Below are positions 32,843 to 42,694 of a stretch of 64,000 nt of DNA, in pieces. Both the position numbers and the translations under genes were made by a program. The notes beneath the pieces were generated by a model. The model worked only from the letters and a program-made list of their open reading frames with translations, ran no database searches and had not been told where the DNA came from. Each line of letters opens with the position of its first letter. Positions within the stretch are counted from its first letter, which is position 1. The DNA comes from Sulfurimonas hydrogeniphila (GTDB lineage: Bacteria; Campylobacterota; Campylobacteria; Campylobacterales; Sulfurimonadaceae), in assembly GCF_009068765.1 (NCBI RefSeq), contig NZ_CP035534.1, positions 2,170,001 through 2,234,000 of the forward strand. Direction: 5' to 3'.

Positions 32843-35074
32843 TTGAACTTAATAATCGTCGAATCACCCGCAAAAGCCCGTACTATCAAGAACTTTTTAG
32901 GCAAAAACTATGATGTCATTGCCTCAAAAGGACACATCCGGGATTTGCCAAAATCCCGTTTTGGAATTACAATTGATGAAGAAACTCATGAAATCATTCC
33001 CAAATACTCTGTCGCCAAAGAAAATGCGCCAACTGTCAAAGAGATAAAAGAAAAAGCCAAAAAAGCCGACACAATTTACATCGCGACCGATGAGGACCGC
33101 GAGGGAGAAGCAATTGGGTGGCATATTGCCCATGCTATCAAAAAAGACCCCGAAACACTCCCGCGTATTGTCTTTCATGAGATTACAAAAACAGCCATCA
33201 AGCATGCACTTGAGAATGCAAGAAAAATAGACATGGACATGGTCAATGCCCAACAGGCCCGTCGTCTTCTTGACCGTATTGTAGGCTACAAGCTCTCGCC
33301 TCTGCTTGCTTCTAAAATTCAAAAAGGCTTAAGTGGCGGGCGTGTGCAAAGCTCGACACTCAAGCTTGTCGTAGACCGTGAACGCGAAATCAAAGCCTTT
33401 GTTCCTCAGGAATACTGGACTATTGACACTCTTTTCAAGCCAAATATCGAAGCCAATCTTATCAAACACAAAGAGCAAAAAATCTCCAAACTCTCCATAG
33501 AGAACAAAGAACAGGCAGAGGCAATTACCCAAAGTGTCAAAAATGATGACTTCAAAATTGCAAAAATTGAGACAAAACAGCGAAAAAGTGCCACGCCGCC
33601 GCCATTTATGACCTCAACCCTGCAACAGGCTGCTTCAAGCAAACTCGGATTTACCCCGAAAAAAACCATGATGGTCGCCCAGACTCTGTATGAAGGTGTC
33701 AAAACTCCAGACGGTACTTCAGGGGTCATTACCTATATGAGAACCGATTCACTCAACCTCGCACAAGAAGCCGTGGGTGCAGTCCGCGGCATCATTGAGA
33801 GCCGTTACGGCAAGAAATACCTGCCGAAAGAACCAAAGGTTTATACGAAAAAATCAAAAGGCGCACAGGAGGCACACGAGGCCATCCGCCCGACTATGCT
33901 GCAGTTTACACCCGAAGTGGCACAAAAATTTTTAAAAGCTGATGAAATCAAACTCTACCGCCTCATATATGAGCGTTTTATGGCATGTCAAATGGAAGAT
34001 GCGCTCTTTGAACAGCAAAGCATTATCTTTAAAGGCAATGAAAATGAATTCCGTGCAAGCGGACGAAAACTCATTTTTGACGGTTTTTATGCGGTCACGG
34101 GAGCAGAAGACAAAGACAAACTTTTACCTACTTTAAAAGAGGGTGACAAAGCTGAAATTCAGAGTGTAAAACCCGAACAGCATTTCACAGAACCGCCATC
34201 GCGTTACTCTGAAGCAAGTCTGATTAAAAAACTCGAATCAGAAGGCGTCGGGCGTCCATCGACCTATGCCCCGACAATTGCGACACTCTCCAACCGTACC
34301 TATGTGACCATAGAAAAAAAGCAGATTATCCCGACAGAAATCGCTTTTACCGTGACAGAGATTCTGGAGAAAAACTTTCCAAATATCGTTGATATTAACT
34401 TTACGGCTGAAATGGAAGAAGAACTCGATAAAATCGCCGAAGGCAAAGTGGACTGGCAGAAACTGCTCCTTGAGTTTTATGAAAAATTCATGAAGCAGAT
34501 AGAAGCAGGAAAAGAGAACATTGTCTCGCTCAAACTTGCCAAACCGCTTGGGCGCACCTGCCCTAAATGCGGCAAACATGAACTGCTTCTGAGAAGCGGA
34601 CGTTTTGGAAACTTCATCGCATGCTCCGGTTTTCCAAAATGCAAATATACAGAGCAGTGTGACGAAGAGGGCAATCCTGTTGAGAAAAAAGAGACAACTA
34701 CCGATGAAAAGTGTGACAAATGCGGTGCGGATATGATAGAAAAGAATGGCCGCAACGGAAAATTTCTTGCATGTTCAAACTACCCTGAATGCAAAAATAC
34801 AAAAAGTATTAATGTCGAAGAGAAAGTGAGTGAGACTCCTTGTCCTGACTGCGGCGGAAAAATCAGCCTGAAAAACTCTCGCAGAGGCCCTTTTTGGGGC
34901 TGTGAAAACTATCCTGACTGCAAATTTATCTCAAAGTTTGAGCCGACAACCATTAAATGTAAAGAAAAAGGATGCACAGGTGTACTTGCGCCTCGTACCT
35001 ACAGAAATAAAGAGGTGTACGAATGTGTGAAGTGTAAAGCCCGTACACCAAGAGAAGAAATAGACAAGGCATAA
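32843..35074 (+). CDS. topA: DNA topoisomerase I
   Basis: A type IA topoisomerase of 743 residues that relaxes negative supercoils. The N-terminal Toprim domain (IIVESPAKA; later ATDEDREGEA with acidic metal residues) is followed by the catalytic YMRTDS tyrosine block and four C-terminal four-Cys zinc motifs (for example CPKCGKHE and CPDCGGK). The start is TTG at 32843 with GGAAAAC upstream. No ATG is available near it. It is a single gene followed by intergenic repeats. Confidence 0.95.
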   Translation: MNLIIVESPAKARTIKNFLGKNYDVIASKGHIRDLPKSRFGITIDEETHEIIPKYSVAKENAPTVKEIKEKAKKADTIYIATDEDREGEAIGWHIAHAIKKDPETLPRIVFHEITKTAIKHALENARKIDMDMVNAQQARRLLDRIVGYKLSPLLASKIQKGLSGGRVQSSTLKLVVDREREIKAFVPQEYWTIDTLFKPNIEANLIKHKEQKISKLSIENKEQAEAITQSVKNDDFKIAKIETKQRKSATPPPFMTSTLQQAASSKLGFTPKKTMMVAQTLYEGVKTPDGTSGVITYMRTDSLNLAQEAVGAVRGIIESRYGKKYLPKEPKVYTKKSKGAQEAHEAIRPTMLQFTPEVAQKFLKADEIKLYRLIYERFMACQMEDALFEQQSIIFKGNENEFRASGRKLIFDGFYAVTGAEDKDKLLPTLKEGDKAEIQSVKPEQHFTEPPSRYSEASLIKKLESEGVGRPSTYAPTIATLSNRTYVTIEKKQIIPTEIAFTVTEILEKNFPNIVDINFTAEMEEELDKIAEGKVDWQKLLLEFYEKFMKQIEAGKENIVSLKLAKPLGRTCPKCGKHELLLRSGRFGNFIACSGFPKCKYTEQCDEEGNPVEKKETTTDEKCDKCGADMIEKNGRNGKFLACSNYPECKNTKSINVEEKVSETPCPDCGGKISLKNSRRGPFWGCENYPDCKFISKFEPTTIKCKEKGCTGVLAPRTYRNKEVYECVKCKARTPREEIDKA

Positions 35075-35078
35075 AATC

Positions 35079-35187
35079 CGTACTCAGTCGGCACTACAGA
35101 AAAAAATTTAGTTTTTTTCACAAGTCATGCTTTAGCATAGAAAGTACCGATTCCGCAATACCCTCGGAACCCGTACTTTAGTGCGGG
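35079..35187. repeat. Intergenic hairpin repeat locus A (with long-loop variant)
   Basis: Between topA and the phosphoesterase gene. A degenerate hairpin is followed by a long version whose arms are CGGCACT (35089-35095) and AGTACCG (35143-35149), with 47 bp in place of the usual 2-nt loop. A standard unit CCCGTACTTTAGTGCGGG follows at 35170-35187. The long copy is the reverse complement of the one at locus B (45160-45218). The whole gap shows no other signal. Confidence 0.75.
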
Positions 35188-35227
35188 CGAAAGTGGCAGA
35201 GAAGTTACAGAAGCAGAGGATAAAAAA

Positions 35228-35755
35228 TTGAAAATAGGCATACTCTCCGATACACATAAAAAAGTCAAAAAGGCAAAAGCCGCCCTTGATTTTTTGGTGC
35301 AAAACGGAGCCGAGTTTATTATACATGCCGGAGATATTGTCGAAAAAGAGGTACTGGAGCTGCTTGAAGCATGCGGGAAAAAATATATAGCCGTTTACGG
35401 AAACAATGATGCCCATTTAATACAATATCATAACAGGTACCACCTGGTTCAGGAACCCTACTATTTTAAACTTGCGGGTACAAAGTTTAAGCTTATGCAC
35501 CTGCCTTTTTATATGAGCAGAGATGCCGAGGTTGTCATCTTTGGACATACACATCAGTTTGAAGTAGAGTTTGCAGGGGGTACACTCTTTTTAAACCCCG
35601 GTGAAGTGTGCGCACGAAACAAACCGCTTTCTGAGTGTGCCATGCTTGAAGTTTTAGAAAAAAAATTTATAGTAAAATACTATACAAAAAAGAAAGAGCA
35701 GGAGCAGTATATGCTCACAAAAACTTTTTCTTATGAAAGGCAAAAAAGTGAGTGA
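35228..35755 (+). CDS. YfcE/MJ0936-type metallophosphoesterase
   Basis: A calcineurin-like phosphoesterase of 175 residues. The metal-binding motifs are visible: SDTHKK near the N-terminus, HAGDI, GNND and a late GHTHQ. Proteins of this type hydrolyse phosphodiesters in the cytoplasm, but the natural substrate is usually unclear. The start codon used is TTG or an equivalent at 35228. bioB starts inside its last codons, so the two are probably co-transcribed. Confidence 0.85.
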   Translation: MKIGILSDTHKKVKKAKAALDFLVQNGAEFIIHAGDIVEKEVLELLEACGKKYIAVYGNNDAHLIQYHNRYHLVQEPYYFKLAGTKFKLMHLPFYMSRDAEVVIFGHTHQFEVEFAGGTLFLNPGEVCARNKPLSECAMLEVLEKKFIVKYYTKKKEQEQYMLTKTFSYERQKSE

Positions 35756-36593
35756 AAAAATATTTTTATGTTCCATTTGTAATATCAACAGCGGTACATG
35801 TAAAGAAGACTGTAAGTTTTGTTCGCAAAGTGTGCGCTACAAAGCAGATATAGAACGTTACAAACAAAAGCCTGTGGATGCCATCTGTCAAGAAGCCATT
35901 ACGGCAAGAGACAACGGAGCCCTTGGATTTTGTCTTGTCACTGCAGATAAAGGTTTAACTGACAAAACACTCAAATTTGTTTGTGATGTTGCCAAAGAGG
36001 TACAAAAAGTCGCCCCTGAATTACGTCTCATCGCCTGTAACGGCACAGCAAGTGTTGAGCAGCTCCTCACACTCAAAGAGGCAGGTATCAAAGCCTATAA
36101 TCACAACCTTGAGACAAGTGAAGCCTTTTATCCGCAAATTTGTACAACCCATCCCTGGAGTGAACGATATGAAACCTGCCAAAATGTCAATAAAGCCGGC
36201 TTGGTACTCATAAGCGGTGGAATTTTCGGGCTTGGTGAATCACAAGAAGACAGAATTTCTATGCTCGAATCTCTCAAATCACTCAACCCTGCTTCGGTTC
36301 CTGTTAACTTTTATCATCACAACCCTGCACTTGAACTTGAACCAAATCCTTTAACAGTGGATGAAGCCCTCGCACTCATCAGGTTGACACGCGAAACACT
36401 TTGTGATGCCGAGAGGATTATGGTTGCCGGCGGTCGCGAACTTATGTTTAAAGAACGTCAGGCAGAAATTTTTCAAAACGGAGCAAATTCCATCGTGATA
36501 GGAAACTACCTCACCACAAAAGGACGTGTTATGAGTCAGGATCTGGCAATGTTGCAGTCTCTTGGTCTTGATATTGCAAAAAGTGTGCAATAA
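35748..36593 (+). CDS. bioB: Biotin synthase
   Basis: A radical SAM enzyme that inserts sulfur into dethiobiotin. CKEDCKFC is the SAM-cleaving cluster motif, NHNLETS and the VPVNFYHHNP region are family hallmarks, and an Arg and Cys set for the second cluster follows. The protein has about 281 residues from the GTG at 35748 (286 from an ATG at 35733), short like other Campylobacterota BioB. It overlaps the phosphoesterase gene. A TACATGTA copy lies at 35795, just in front of the cluster motif. Confidence 0.88.
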   Translation: MSEKIFLCSICNINSGTCKEDCKFCSQSVRYKADIERYKQKPVDAICQEAITARDNGALGFCLVTADKGLTDKTLKFVCDVAKEVQKVAPELRLIACNGTASVEQLLTLKEAGIKAYNHNLETSEAFYPQICTTHPWSERYETCQNVNKAGLVLISGGIFGLGESQEDRISMLESLKSLNPASVPVNFYHHNPALELEPNPLTVDEALALIRLTRETLCDAERIMVAGGRELMFKERQAEIFQNGANSIVIGNYLTTKGRVMSQDLAMLQSLGLDIAKSVQ

Positions 36594-36605
36594 AAGCCCG
36601 ACACA

Positions 36606-36626
36606 CGGGTTATAACCCGGATTTTT
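36606..36626 (+). terminator. Hairpin terminator after bioB
   Basis: CGGGTTATAACCCG (36606-36619) is a perfect palindrome followed by GATTTTT. It lies 12 bp after the bioB stop and 20 bp before the antiporter's ribosome site. A short loop makes the hairpin weak but the layout is typical. Confidence 0.5.
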
Positions 36627-36645
36627 AAAAAAAAAGGAGAAAAGT

Positions 36646-37803
36646 ATGACTGATAATATTATACTGATTATTACCATATCGCTTATCATCATTTTTTCTC
36701 CGTTTTTTGCCAAAATTTTACGGCTTCCTACAACACCCATTGAAATTATTTTAGGTTCTCTTTTAGGATATGTAGGCTTCTTGCATGATGAACATCTTTT
36801 TGACTTAGTCGCTGAATTCGGGTTTTTATATCTGATGTTTATTGCAGGAACAGAGATCAATTTAAAAAATGTACTCAAAACACCTGTCTCTGTTATGAAA
36901 AAGGTTGTTGTCTATCTTGCAGTACTTTATGGATTCTCCATCGCCTTTTCCGTACAGTTTGATTTGGGAAAAATCTTTATCGTTTTGTTACCTCTTATAT
37001 CTGTAGGACTTGTCGCCACACTGGCCAAAGAGTATGGAAAAACACCCTGGATTGCCCTTTCCATGACAGTCGGGGGCATAGGTGAAGTTGCAAGTATTGT
37101 GATACTTACTATAAGCTCTGCAGCACTGAAGTCTGGTTTTGGATTAGGACTTTTTCAAACAATCATGGCCCTTTTGGCATTTTTGCTTTTTATGTTTCTT
37201 CTTTTTCGCTCTATGCAGCTTCTGTTTTGGTGGTTTCCCAAAGTCGCTATTGCCCTTATGCCTCACAATGACAACAAAGAACAGGACATCCGTCTCTCTA
37301 TGGGAATATTTTTTCTGCTTATAGGGGCTATGCTCTTTTTGCATCTTGAACTTGCTTTTGGGGCTTTTTTAGCCGGTATCTTCATTCCGACTTTCTTTGA
37401 GCACAAGCACGAATTGCCTGAGAAACTTGCTTCTTTCGGATTTGGATTTTTAATCCCTATATTTTTCATTCATATCGGGAGCTCTTTTGACCTCAACGCC
37501 CTCTGGATCAACGGACTCATACGGGAGGCTGTCATCATCACAGTGGTAATGATTCTTATGCGGCTTATTGCCTCTTTGGTGTTTATAAAAGAGCTCGGAT
37601 TAATTGACACGGTTCTTTTTGGACTTTCTCATTCTATGCCTTTGACCCTGCTTATTGCGATGGCCACTCTGGCATATACCGCCAACTCCATTGATCAGTT
37701 GCACTATTATGCTTTTATTTTGGCCGCACTGTTTCAGGTTATCAGTATCATGATTATTATCAAACTCATACATATTTATAAAATGCGAAAAGCAAAAGAC
37801 TAG
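36646..37803 (+). CDS. CPA2-type cation:proton antiporter (KefB-like membrane domain)
   Basis: 385 residues, almost all in about 11-12 membrane segments, matching the Na+/H+ exchanger domain of CPA2 antiporters. The early LPTTPIEIILGSLLGY segment fits the KefB/KefC branch. The C-terminal TrkA-N/RCK nucleotide-binding domain seen in Kef proteins is missing. It would exchange K+ or Na+ for protons at the inner membrane. The ion is not determinable. The ribosome site is AAAAGGAGAAAAG. The gene converges on the flavoprotein gene with a 4-bp overlap. Confidence 0.85.
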   Translation: MTDNIILIITISLIIIFSPFFAKILRLPTTPIEIILGSLLGYVGFLHDEHLFDLVAEFGFLYLMFIAGTEINLKNVLKTPVSVMKKVVVYLAVLYGFSIAFSVQFDLGKIFIVLLPLISVGLVATLAKEYGKTPWIALSMTVGGIGEVASIVILTISSAALKSGFGLGLFQTIMALLAFLLFMFLLFRSMQLLFWWFPKVAIALMPHNDNKEQDIRLSMGIFFLLIGAMLFLHLELAFGAFLAGIFIPTFFEHKHELPEKLASFGFGFLIPIFFIHIGSSFDLNALWINGLIREAVIITVVMILMRLIASLVFIKELGLIDTVLFGLSHSMPLTLLIAMATLAYTANSIDQLHYYAFILAALFQVISIMIIIKLIHIYKMRKAKD

Positions 37804-38756
37804 ACTTCACTTTTTCCTTTAATATATCTGGCAATATCATAGCCGTGATTGAGTCCAAGCGCAATGCTGCCGCCGCTCTCCTGAGTAATATCTCCGGCAA
37901 CAAAAAGTCCTTTGATATTTGTCTCATAATGTTCATCATGTACAGGTTTGCCGTCTTTTTCTTCTATGCCCGAACTTGCCAAAAATGTACTTGGTGTCGT
38001 TCCGCCTATGGCATAGATAACTCTGTCAAATGTTTCAGGTTCTCTTTCGCTGAAAAGCACTTTGACTCTGCCCTTGTCATCTTCGAGACCGTTGATATTT
38101 ATACCTAAAATCGGTCGGACATCTCCCTGTGCAATCGCATCGGCAATATTTCTTTGATTCGTAGGATTTGCCCGGCGGAAACTCTCTCGTCTGTAACAAA
38201 TGGACACATCATTATGCTCACTTAAATCAACTGCATACTCTACAGCACTGTCACCGCCTCCGACAACAAGAATCTTTTCTCCCTGTGAGCATTCATCTGT
38301 TGTATAGTTAATTTTCTTTCGTATAGTTGGGGGGATTTTGTAGCTCGGTTTGTTTGGCTTCCCCATCCGTCCGATGGTCACAACTACATTTTTTGCCTTA
38401 ATGCTCCTACCTGCCATGTGGACTTCAAAGTAGTCTTCTTTTTTTTCTATAGACTGCACTTCCACCTCTGTTTGCAGTTCTACGAGATGTTCTTTTAAAA
38501 TTTCATCAAAAAAATCGAGTGTCGTCTCTTTGGTACCGTCTATAAAATGGATACGGCCGTTGAGTTCGACTTTTTGTCCTTTCCATTCCAAATCCACACG
38601 CTTGTTTTCTTTGTAATATTTACGAATAGTCGAGTTGTGATTTGTGTCTTTTTCAAGCAGCACAATATCACGGACACCCTGAAGGTAACTTTCAACAGCA
38701 GTGGCAATCCCCGCAGGTCCGGCACCGACTATAGCCAATTCATATATTTTTTCCAT
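37800..38756 (-). CDS. NAD(P)/FAD oxidoreductase, thioredoxin-reductase-like without CxxC
   Basis: A two-dinucleotide-domain flavoprotein of 318 residues. GAGPAGIA (10-17) binds FAD, GGGDSAVEYA binds NAD(P)H, and a late GDI element contacts FAD. The redox-active CxxC of thioredoxin reductase is absent, which points to the YpdA or ferredoxin-NADP reductase-like branch, whose members reduce bacillithiol disulfides or flavodoxin/ferredoxin. The physiological partner is not clear. It converges with the antiporter gene and is followed upstream by msrA. Confidence 0.82.
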   Translation of the reverse strand: MEKIYELAIVGAGPAGIATAVESYLQGVRDIVLLEKDTNHNSTIRKYYKENKRVDLEWKGQKVELNGRIHFIDGTKETTLDFFDEILKEHLVELQTEVEVQSIEKKEDYFEVHMAGRSIKAKNVVVTIGRMGKPNKPSYKIPPTIRKKINYTTDECSQGEKILVVGGGDSAVEYAVDLSEHNDVSICYRRESFRRANPTNQRNIADAIAQGDVRPILGININGLEDDKGRVKVLFSEREPETFDRVIYAIGGTTPSTFLASSGIEEKDGKPVHDEHYETNIKGLFVAGDITQESGGSIALGLNHGYDIARYIKGKSEV

Positions 38757-38797
38757 AAAAACCGCCTCTATGATAATCTAATCATAGTTTATCACAT

Positions 38798-39325
38798 TTA
38801 GGCTAATTTATCAGGAAACTTTGTCATAAATTTTTGCAGTTTTGGCGCGATAACCACCTGGCAGTAGCCTTGCGAAGCATTTAAATTATAATAGTTCTGA
38901 TGATACGGCTCTGCCGGATAAACCTCGGGCAGAGGGCTTACCTCAGTTACTATCTTATCGGAAAAGTCCTGCTGATGTTTTGCAATAGAATCTTCAATCA
39001 CTTTTTTTTGTGCTTCATCCCCATAGTAAATAACAGAACGGTACTGTGTTCCTTTGTCCGCACCTTGCTGATTCAGTGTTGTCGGGTCATGTATTTCAAA
39101 AAATATATCCAAAATCTCACTCAGACTGATAACATCTGCGTCATAGGCAATATCGACAATTTCAGCATGTCCGGTTGCACCTGAACAGACGTTTTCATAA
39201 CTCGGGTTGGCTCGGGCGCCTCCGGCATAGCCGCTCACCGCCGAGAGTACCCCCTTGACATTTCTGTACACCGCTTCTATACACCAAAAACACCCGCCGC
39301 CTAGTACAATTCGCTCTTTTTTCAT
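38798..39325 (-). CDS. msrA: Peptide-methionine (S)-S-oxide reductase
   Basis: Repairs oxidised methionine. The 175-residue protein has the active-site GCFWCIEAVY (Cys12 nucleophile), the conserved YAGG and HAE blocks, and the typical QYRSVIYY segment. The MsrB domain is not fused. It overlaps panE-like by 4 bp, so the two are co-transcribed. Confidence 0.93.
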   Translation of the reverse strand: MKKERIVLGGGCFWCIEAVYRNVKGVLSAVSGYAGGARANPSYENVCSGATGHAEIVDIAYDADVISLSEILDIFFEIHDPTTLNQQGADKGTQYRSVIYYGDEAQKKVIEDSIAKHQQDFSDKIVTEVSPLPEVYPAEPYHQNYYNLNASQGYCQVVIAPKLQKFMTKFPDKLA

Positions 39326-40188
39326 TTGTTTTCTCTCTTTTTTAACTCATTATAGAGTTTTTGCATAAAAGGCTTTTGAACATATCCACTTAAATTCTCA
39401 AGCTCAGTTTTTTTGCCGTTTTTAAAATCAAGAGCCATGGACGTAGAAGCATCATAAGGCACTTTTTTTGCCGTTTCCAAAGACTTTTGCACCTCATCGA
39501 AAATATCTATGCCCTGTGTCTCTTTTGCAAATTCGGCAATTTCTGTTAAAAGTCTTTCTGCCTCCTCATAATGTTCTTCGTAAATCGTGCCGATACCTGT
39601 CTTGTAATATGAGGTCAATGTCGCAAAAGCGGCAATAAATATATATTTTCTATACAAGGCTTCTTTGATATTTTGCGGTGTTTTGTAACGCAGGCCGGCT
39701 TTTTGAAATATATCTGCCACAGTTTGGACAGCCGCCTCATCTTCTCCTCCAAAGAGTGCCGCAAAGACTTTTCCTTTTTTGCGAATCACACCCGGGGATT
39801 CAATATGCGAAAGGATGTAGATGCAGCCGTCAAGCACTCTGGCATCACAGCATGCACGCAATACATCACCGTTATTGACCCCGTTTGAAAAAGAGAGCAG
39901 AATCGAGTCTGCGTTGATGTGATTTTGCATGCGTTTGCAAGAAGTTCCCAAATCATAACTTTTGACACAAAACATCACAACATCATATATGCCCTCCGCT
40001 TCATCCGGATGCTTTACATGTAAAGGAACACGCCACTCTTTTTCATCTTCTGTGATCCTTACTCCCTCTTTTTGTATGGCTTTGAGATGTTCTCCCCGTG
40101 CAAAACCCGTCACATCCAAACCGCTTTTTGCAAAGGACGCCGCCAAATATCCGCCGACACCGCCTAAACCGACTATTGCAATTCTCAT
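39322..40188 (-). CDS. 2-dehydropantoate 2-reductase family (PanE/ApbA)
   Basis: A NADPH-dependent reductase of 288 residues. GLGGVGGYLA (7-16) binds the nucleotide, a Lys in the CVKSYD segment and the SFSNGVNN motif are typical of the family, and the C-terminal helical domain is present. PanE makes pantoate for coenzyme A. Related proteins act on other 2-oxo acids, so the symbol is left open. A TTACATGTAA copy lies at 40014, read as LHVK. Confidence 0.85.
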   Translation of the reverse strand: MRIAIVGLGGVGGYLAASFAKSGLDVTGFARGEHLKAIQKEGVRITEDEKEWRVPLHVKHPDEAEGIYDVVMFCVKSYDLGTSCKRMQNHINADSILLSFSNGVNNGDVLRACCDARVLDGCIYILSHIESPGVIRKKGKVFAALFGGEDEAAVQTVADIFQKAGLRYKTPQNIKEALYRKYIFIAAFATLTSYYKTGIGTIYEEHYEEAERLLTEIAEFAKETQGIDIFDEVQKSLETAKKVPYDASTSMALDFKNGKKTELENLSGYVQKPFMQKLYNELKKRENK

Positions 40189-40242
40189 ATGTATCCTTCA
40201 ATGAGTAAGTACAAAAAAGATTTACTACTTTTTACTGCAAAG

Positions 40243-40572
40243 TTATTTTTGAATACTTCGATAAAAATCTATAGGATTATTTGAACTTAATAACTTGTTT
40301 TTTATTTCATTTTTTGCTTTTATAAATGCTATTTTTTTAGAATTTGACAATAAATAAGCAAGACTATTCAGTAAAGAATTATTTTGATTATTTTTTAATT
40401 CATAAAAGTAAATCATCACAAAAGAAAGAAGTTCTTTTTTATAATTAATATCTAGAAAATGATTGTTAAAAGATAATTTCTGCTGAAATTTATTTAGAAC
40501 TTCAGCAGAAATATTCTCTATAGAAAAGAAAAGGAGAAAAAAAATAATTAAAAAATTATTTTTTCTTTTCAA
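40243..40572 (-). CDS. Small exported hypothetical protein
   Basis: Not recognised. The best start is TTG at 40572, which overlaps the end of the PEGA gene and gives an N-terminus of KRKNN followed by a strongly hydrophobic stretch of Ile, Phe and Leu and a cleavage-like ISA/E site, so a signal peptide is likely. The mature part is about 85 residues, helical and rich in Lys and Asn. It is probably co-transcribed with the PEGA gene. Composition is strongly AT-rich compared with its neighbours, hinting at transfer. Confidence 0.5.
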   Translation of the reverse strand: MKRKNNFLIIFFLLFFSIENISAEVLNKFQQKLSFNNHFLDINYKKELLSFVMIYFYELKNNQNNSLLNSLAYLLSNSKKIAFIKAKNEIKNKLLSSNNPIDFYRSIQK

Positions 40573-40924
40573 GTTGCACCATATAGTTATTAGGACTATA
40601 TTCAAATGCTGCACCAGTTAACATATCTGTTGTACTTAAATCCCAAACAATATTTAATATTGCAACAGGATCATAAGATTTTTCTAGTGTACGAGTGACA
40701 GGAGAATATCCTTCTTTAACAACTCTAAAAGTATGTGTACTCAATGATTTTTTCATATTAATACTTAAAGGAGTTATCCCTCTAAGTTGTCCATCCACAT
40801 ATACCTTTGCGCCTTCTGGTTCACTATCTATAGTAATTGCTTGACTTGTACCTTTAAATATTGTTGCGGATCCATATGATAATGATGCCGTGACAAGCAA
40901 TCCTAATGCTATTTTTTTTAACAT
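40556..40924 (-). CDS. Exported PEGA-domain protein
   Basis: 122 residues. After a signal peptide (KKIALGLLVTASLSYG) comes one PEGA repeat at about 30-75 (SEPEGAKVYVDGQLRG, then FRVVKEGY), a beta-rich fold of bacterial surface and envelope proteins. The C-terminal 40 residues are unassigned. No lipobox cysteine is seen, so it should be periplasmic or outer-surface. It is divergent from the DUF4105-type gene with about 90 bp between, and upstream of a second small exported protein. Confidence 0.75.
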   Translation of the reverse strand: MLKKIALGLLVTASLSYGSATIFKGTSQAITIDSEPEGAKVYVDGQLRGITPLSINMKKSLSTHTFRVVKEGYSPVTRTLEKSYDPVAILNIVWDLSTTDMLTGAAFEYSPNNYMVQLEKKK

Positions 40925-41013
40925 TTTTTTCCTTCTTGATAAATTTAATAAAATCTTACATAATACATACTAAATTTAATATAAAATTAACTAAAATAAC
41001 AAAAAGAGTTTCT

Positions 41014-42683
41014 ATGAAAACATTTATATTGGTTATATTTTGTATTAATATTGTTGCATTTGATAATACTGAATGGAATAACATTATTTACTTCTCTAAC
41101 AATAAACCAGAAATAATATCTCCAGAATTTTATTTATCAAGAAAAAAACAATTTACATCAGTAATAGAACTTAATGCAACATTAAGTTTATTAAATTCTA
41201 AAAAATATGGAAACAGTACAGCATGTAATTATCCACTAAGGTATACATTTTTAAAATCACAGTATTTCAATATTCCAACATATAATCTAGAAAATTGTAA
41301 AGAATTAAAAGAATTTACTGATAACTTTAAAAACAATGAGCTTTATTTGGCATATTCTTCTGAATATATCAGTGTTCCTTCTTCTGCTTTTGGACATATA
41401 ATGCTTGTATTTAAGAATAAAGATGTTCCTTTCGAAATAGCAAAAACTATACATTTTGCAGCAGTTACCAACAAGGAAGATGGTTTTTTTACGTATAATT
41501 ACAAAGGTCTGACTGGAGGATACAAAGGATATTATGTTTTAAATTATTTTTTTAAAAAACTTTATGAATATAACACAAAAGAGCAAAGGAATATTTATCT
41601 TTATAAATTAAATTTTTCAGATGAACAAACAAAAAAAATTATATACTCTTTGTATGAGTTAAGGAAAGCTACTTTTAAGTATTATTTTTTTAATAAAAAT
41701 TGTGCATCATATACCACGAAGTTATTAAATATACCCAAAAATAAACTTTATAAACAAAAAAACTTTTATCTACCTATTGACACCTTGCAGCAATATAAAA
41801 AAAATATAATTGATAAAAAAGTTTTTTTATCCTTAATTTATAAAATTGAATATCTATATAATACTTTATCAACTAATGATAAAAAAAATTTAAAAAAATT
41901 ATTCGATATAATACAACAGTTGATGACAATTTAAGTAATAATCTCAAATTAGCCCTCATTGATTACTATAAATTTCAGTTTAGAAAGTTTCATATTTCAT
42001 ATAAAAATTATAATAGTATTATGAACTTACACTATAGGGATATTAACATAAAATACAACAACATTAATCCTCTTGATAAAAAACCAAGTGCACTGGGAAT
42101 AGAGTATGCAAACAATACAAACAAAGAAGCTTCTATTGTATTATCATATAGACCACTCTATAGTGATATATATGATTTTGATTATAATAAATTGCATGAA
42201 AATGAATTTTCAATTTTTAATACCGAAATTAATATTAAAAAAAACTCACTATCATTAGATAAATTAACACTTTTATCTATAAAGTCTTATGCTAAGAGAA
42301 CAGTTTTTTATAAACCTATAAGTTGGCAAATCTATTCTGGACTAAATAAAAATAATATTGATACAAAAATCAAACTTACAAACCAAATTGGATTAGGAAT
42401 AACAAAACAGTATTTTTATAGAATAAGCGCTAGTATTCTTTGTAATATAGGACTTAATAATATCACACCATACATTGGATCAGAAATATATATATCAAAA
42501 TATATAGGGAAAAATATTAAACTAGGCATTAATTCTTATGTCAATGTATTTTCAAAAAATAAGAATTATTATTCAAATAACATTTTTCTTTCTTTTAAAC
42601 AACAAAATTTATTATATACATTAAAATATAATAACAAGACTAATAACAAATATTTCAGATTTGGAATTAGATATTATTTTTAA
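41014..42683 (+). pseudogene. DUF4105 (Lnb N-terminal-like) periplasmic protein with barrel-like C-terminus, frameshifted
   Basis: The 5' frame (41014-41934) gives a signal peptide and a DUF4105-type domain: SSAFGHIMLVF and KNCASYTTKLL supply the Ser/His and Asn-Cys motifs of this papain-like family. The frame then stops. A second frame stays open from 41883 to 42683, across the first frame's stop, and encodes a strand-rich region with alternating polar and hydrophobic residues, typical of the outer-membrane domain that follows DUF4105. A one-base change within the A8 (41881-41888) or A7 (41892-41898) run would join them. It may be slippage-controlled, decayed, or a read error. The ribosome site is weak (AAAAAGAG). 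Confidence 0.65.
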
Positions 42684-42694
42684 AAAGGAGCCTT

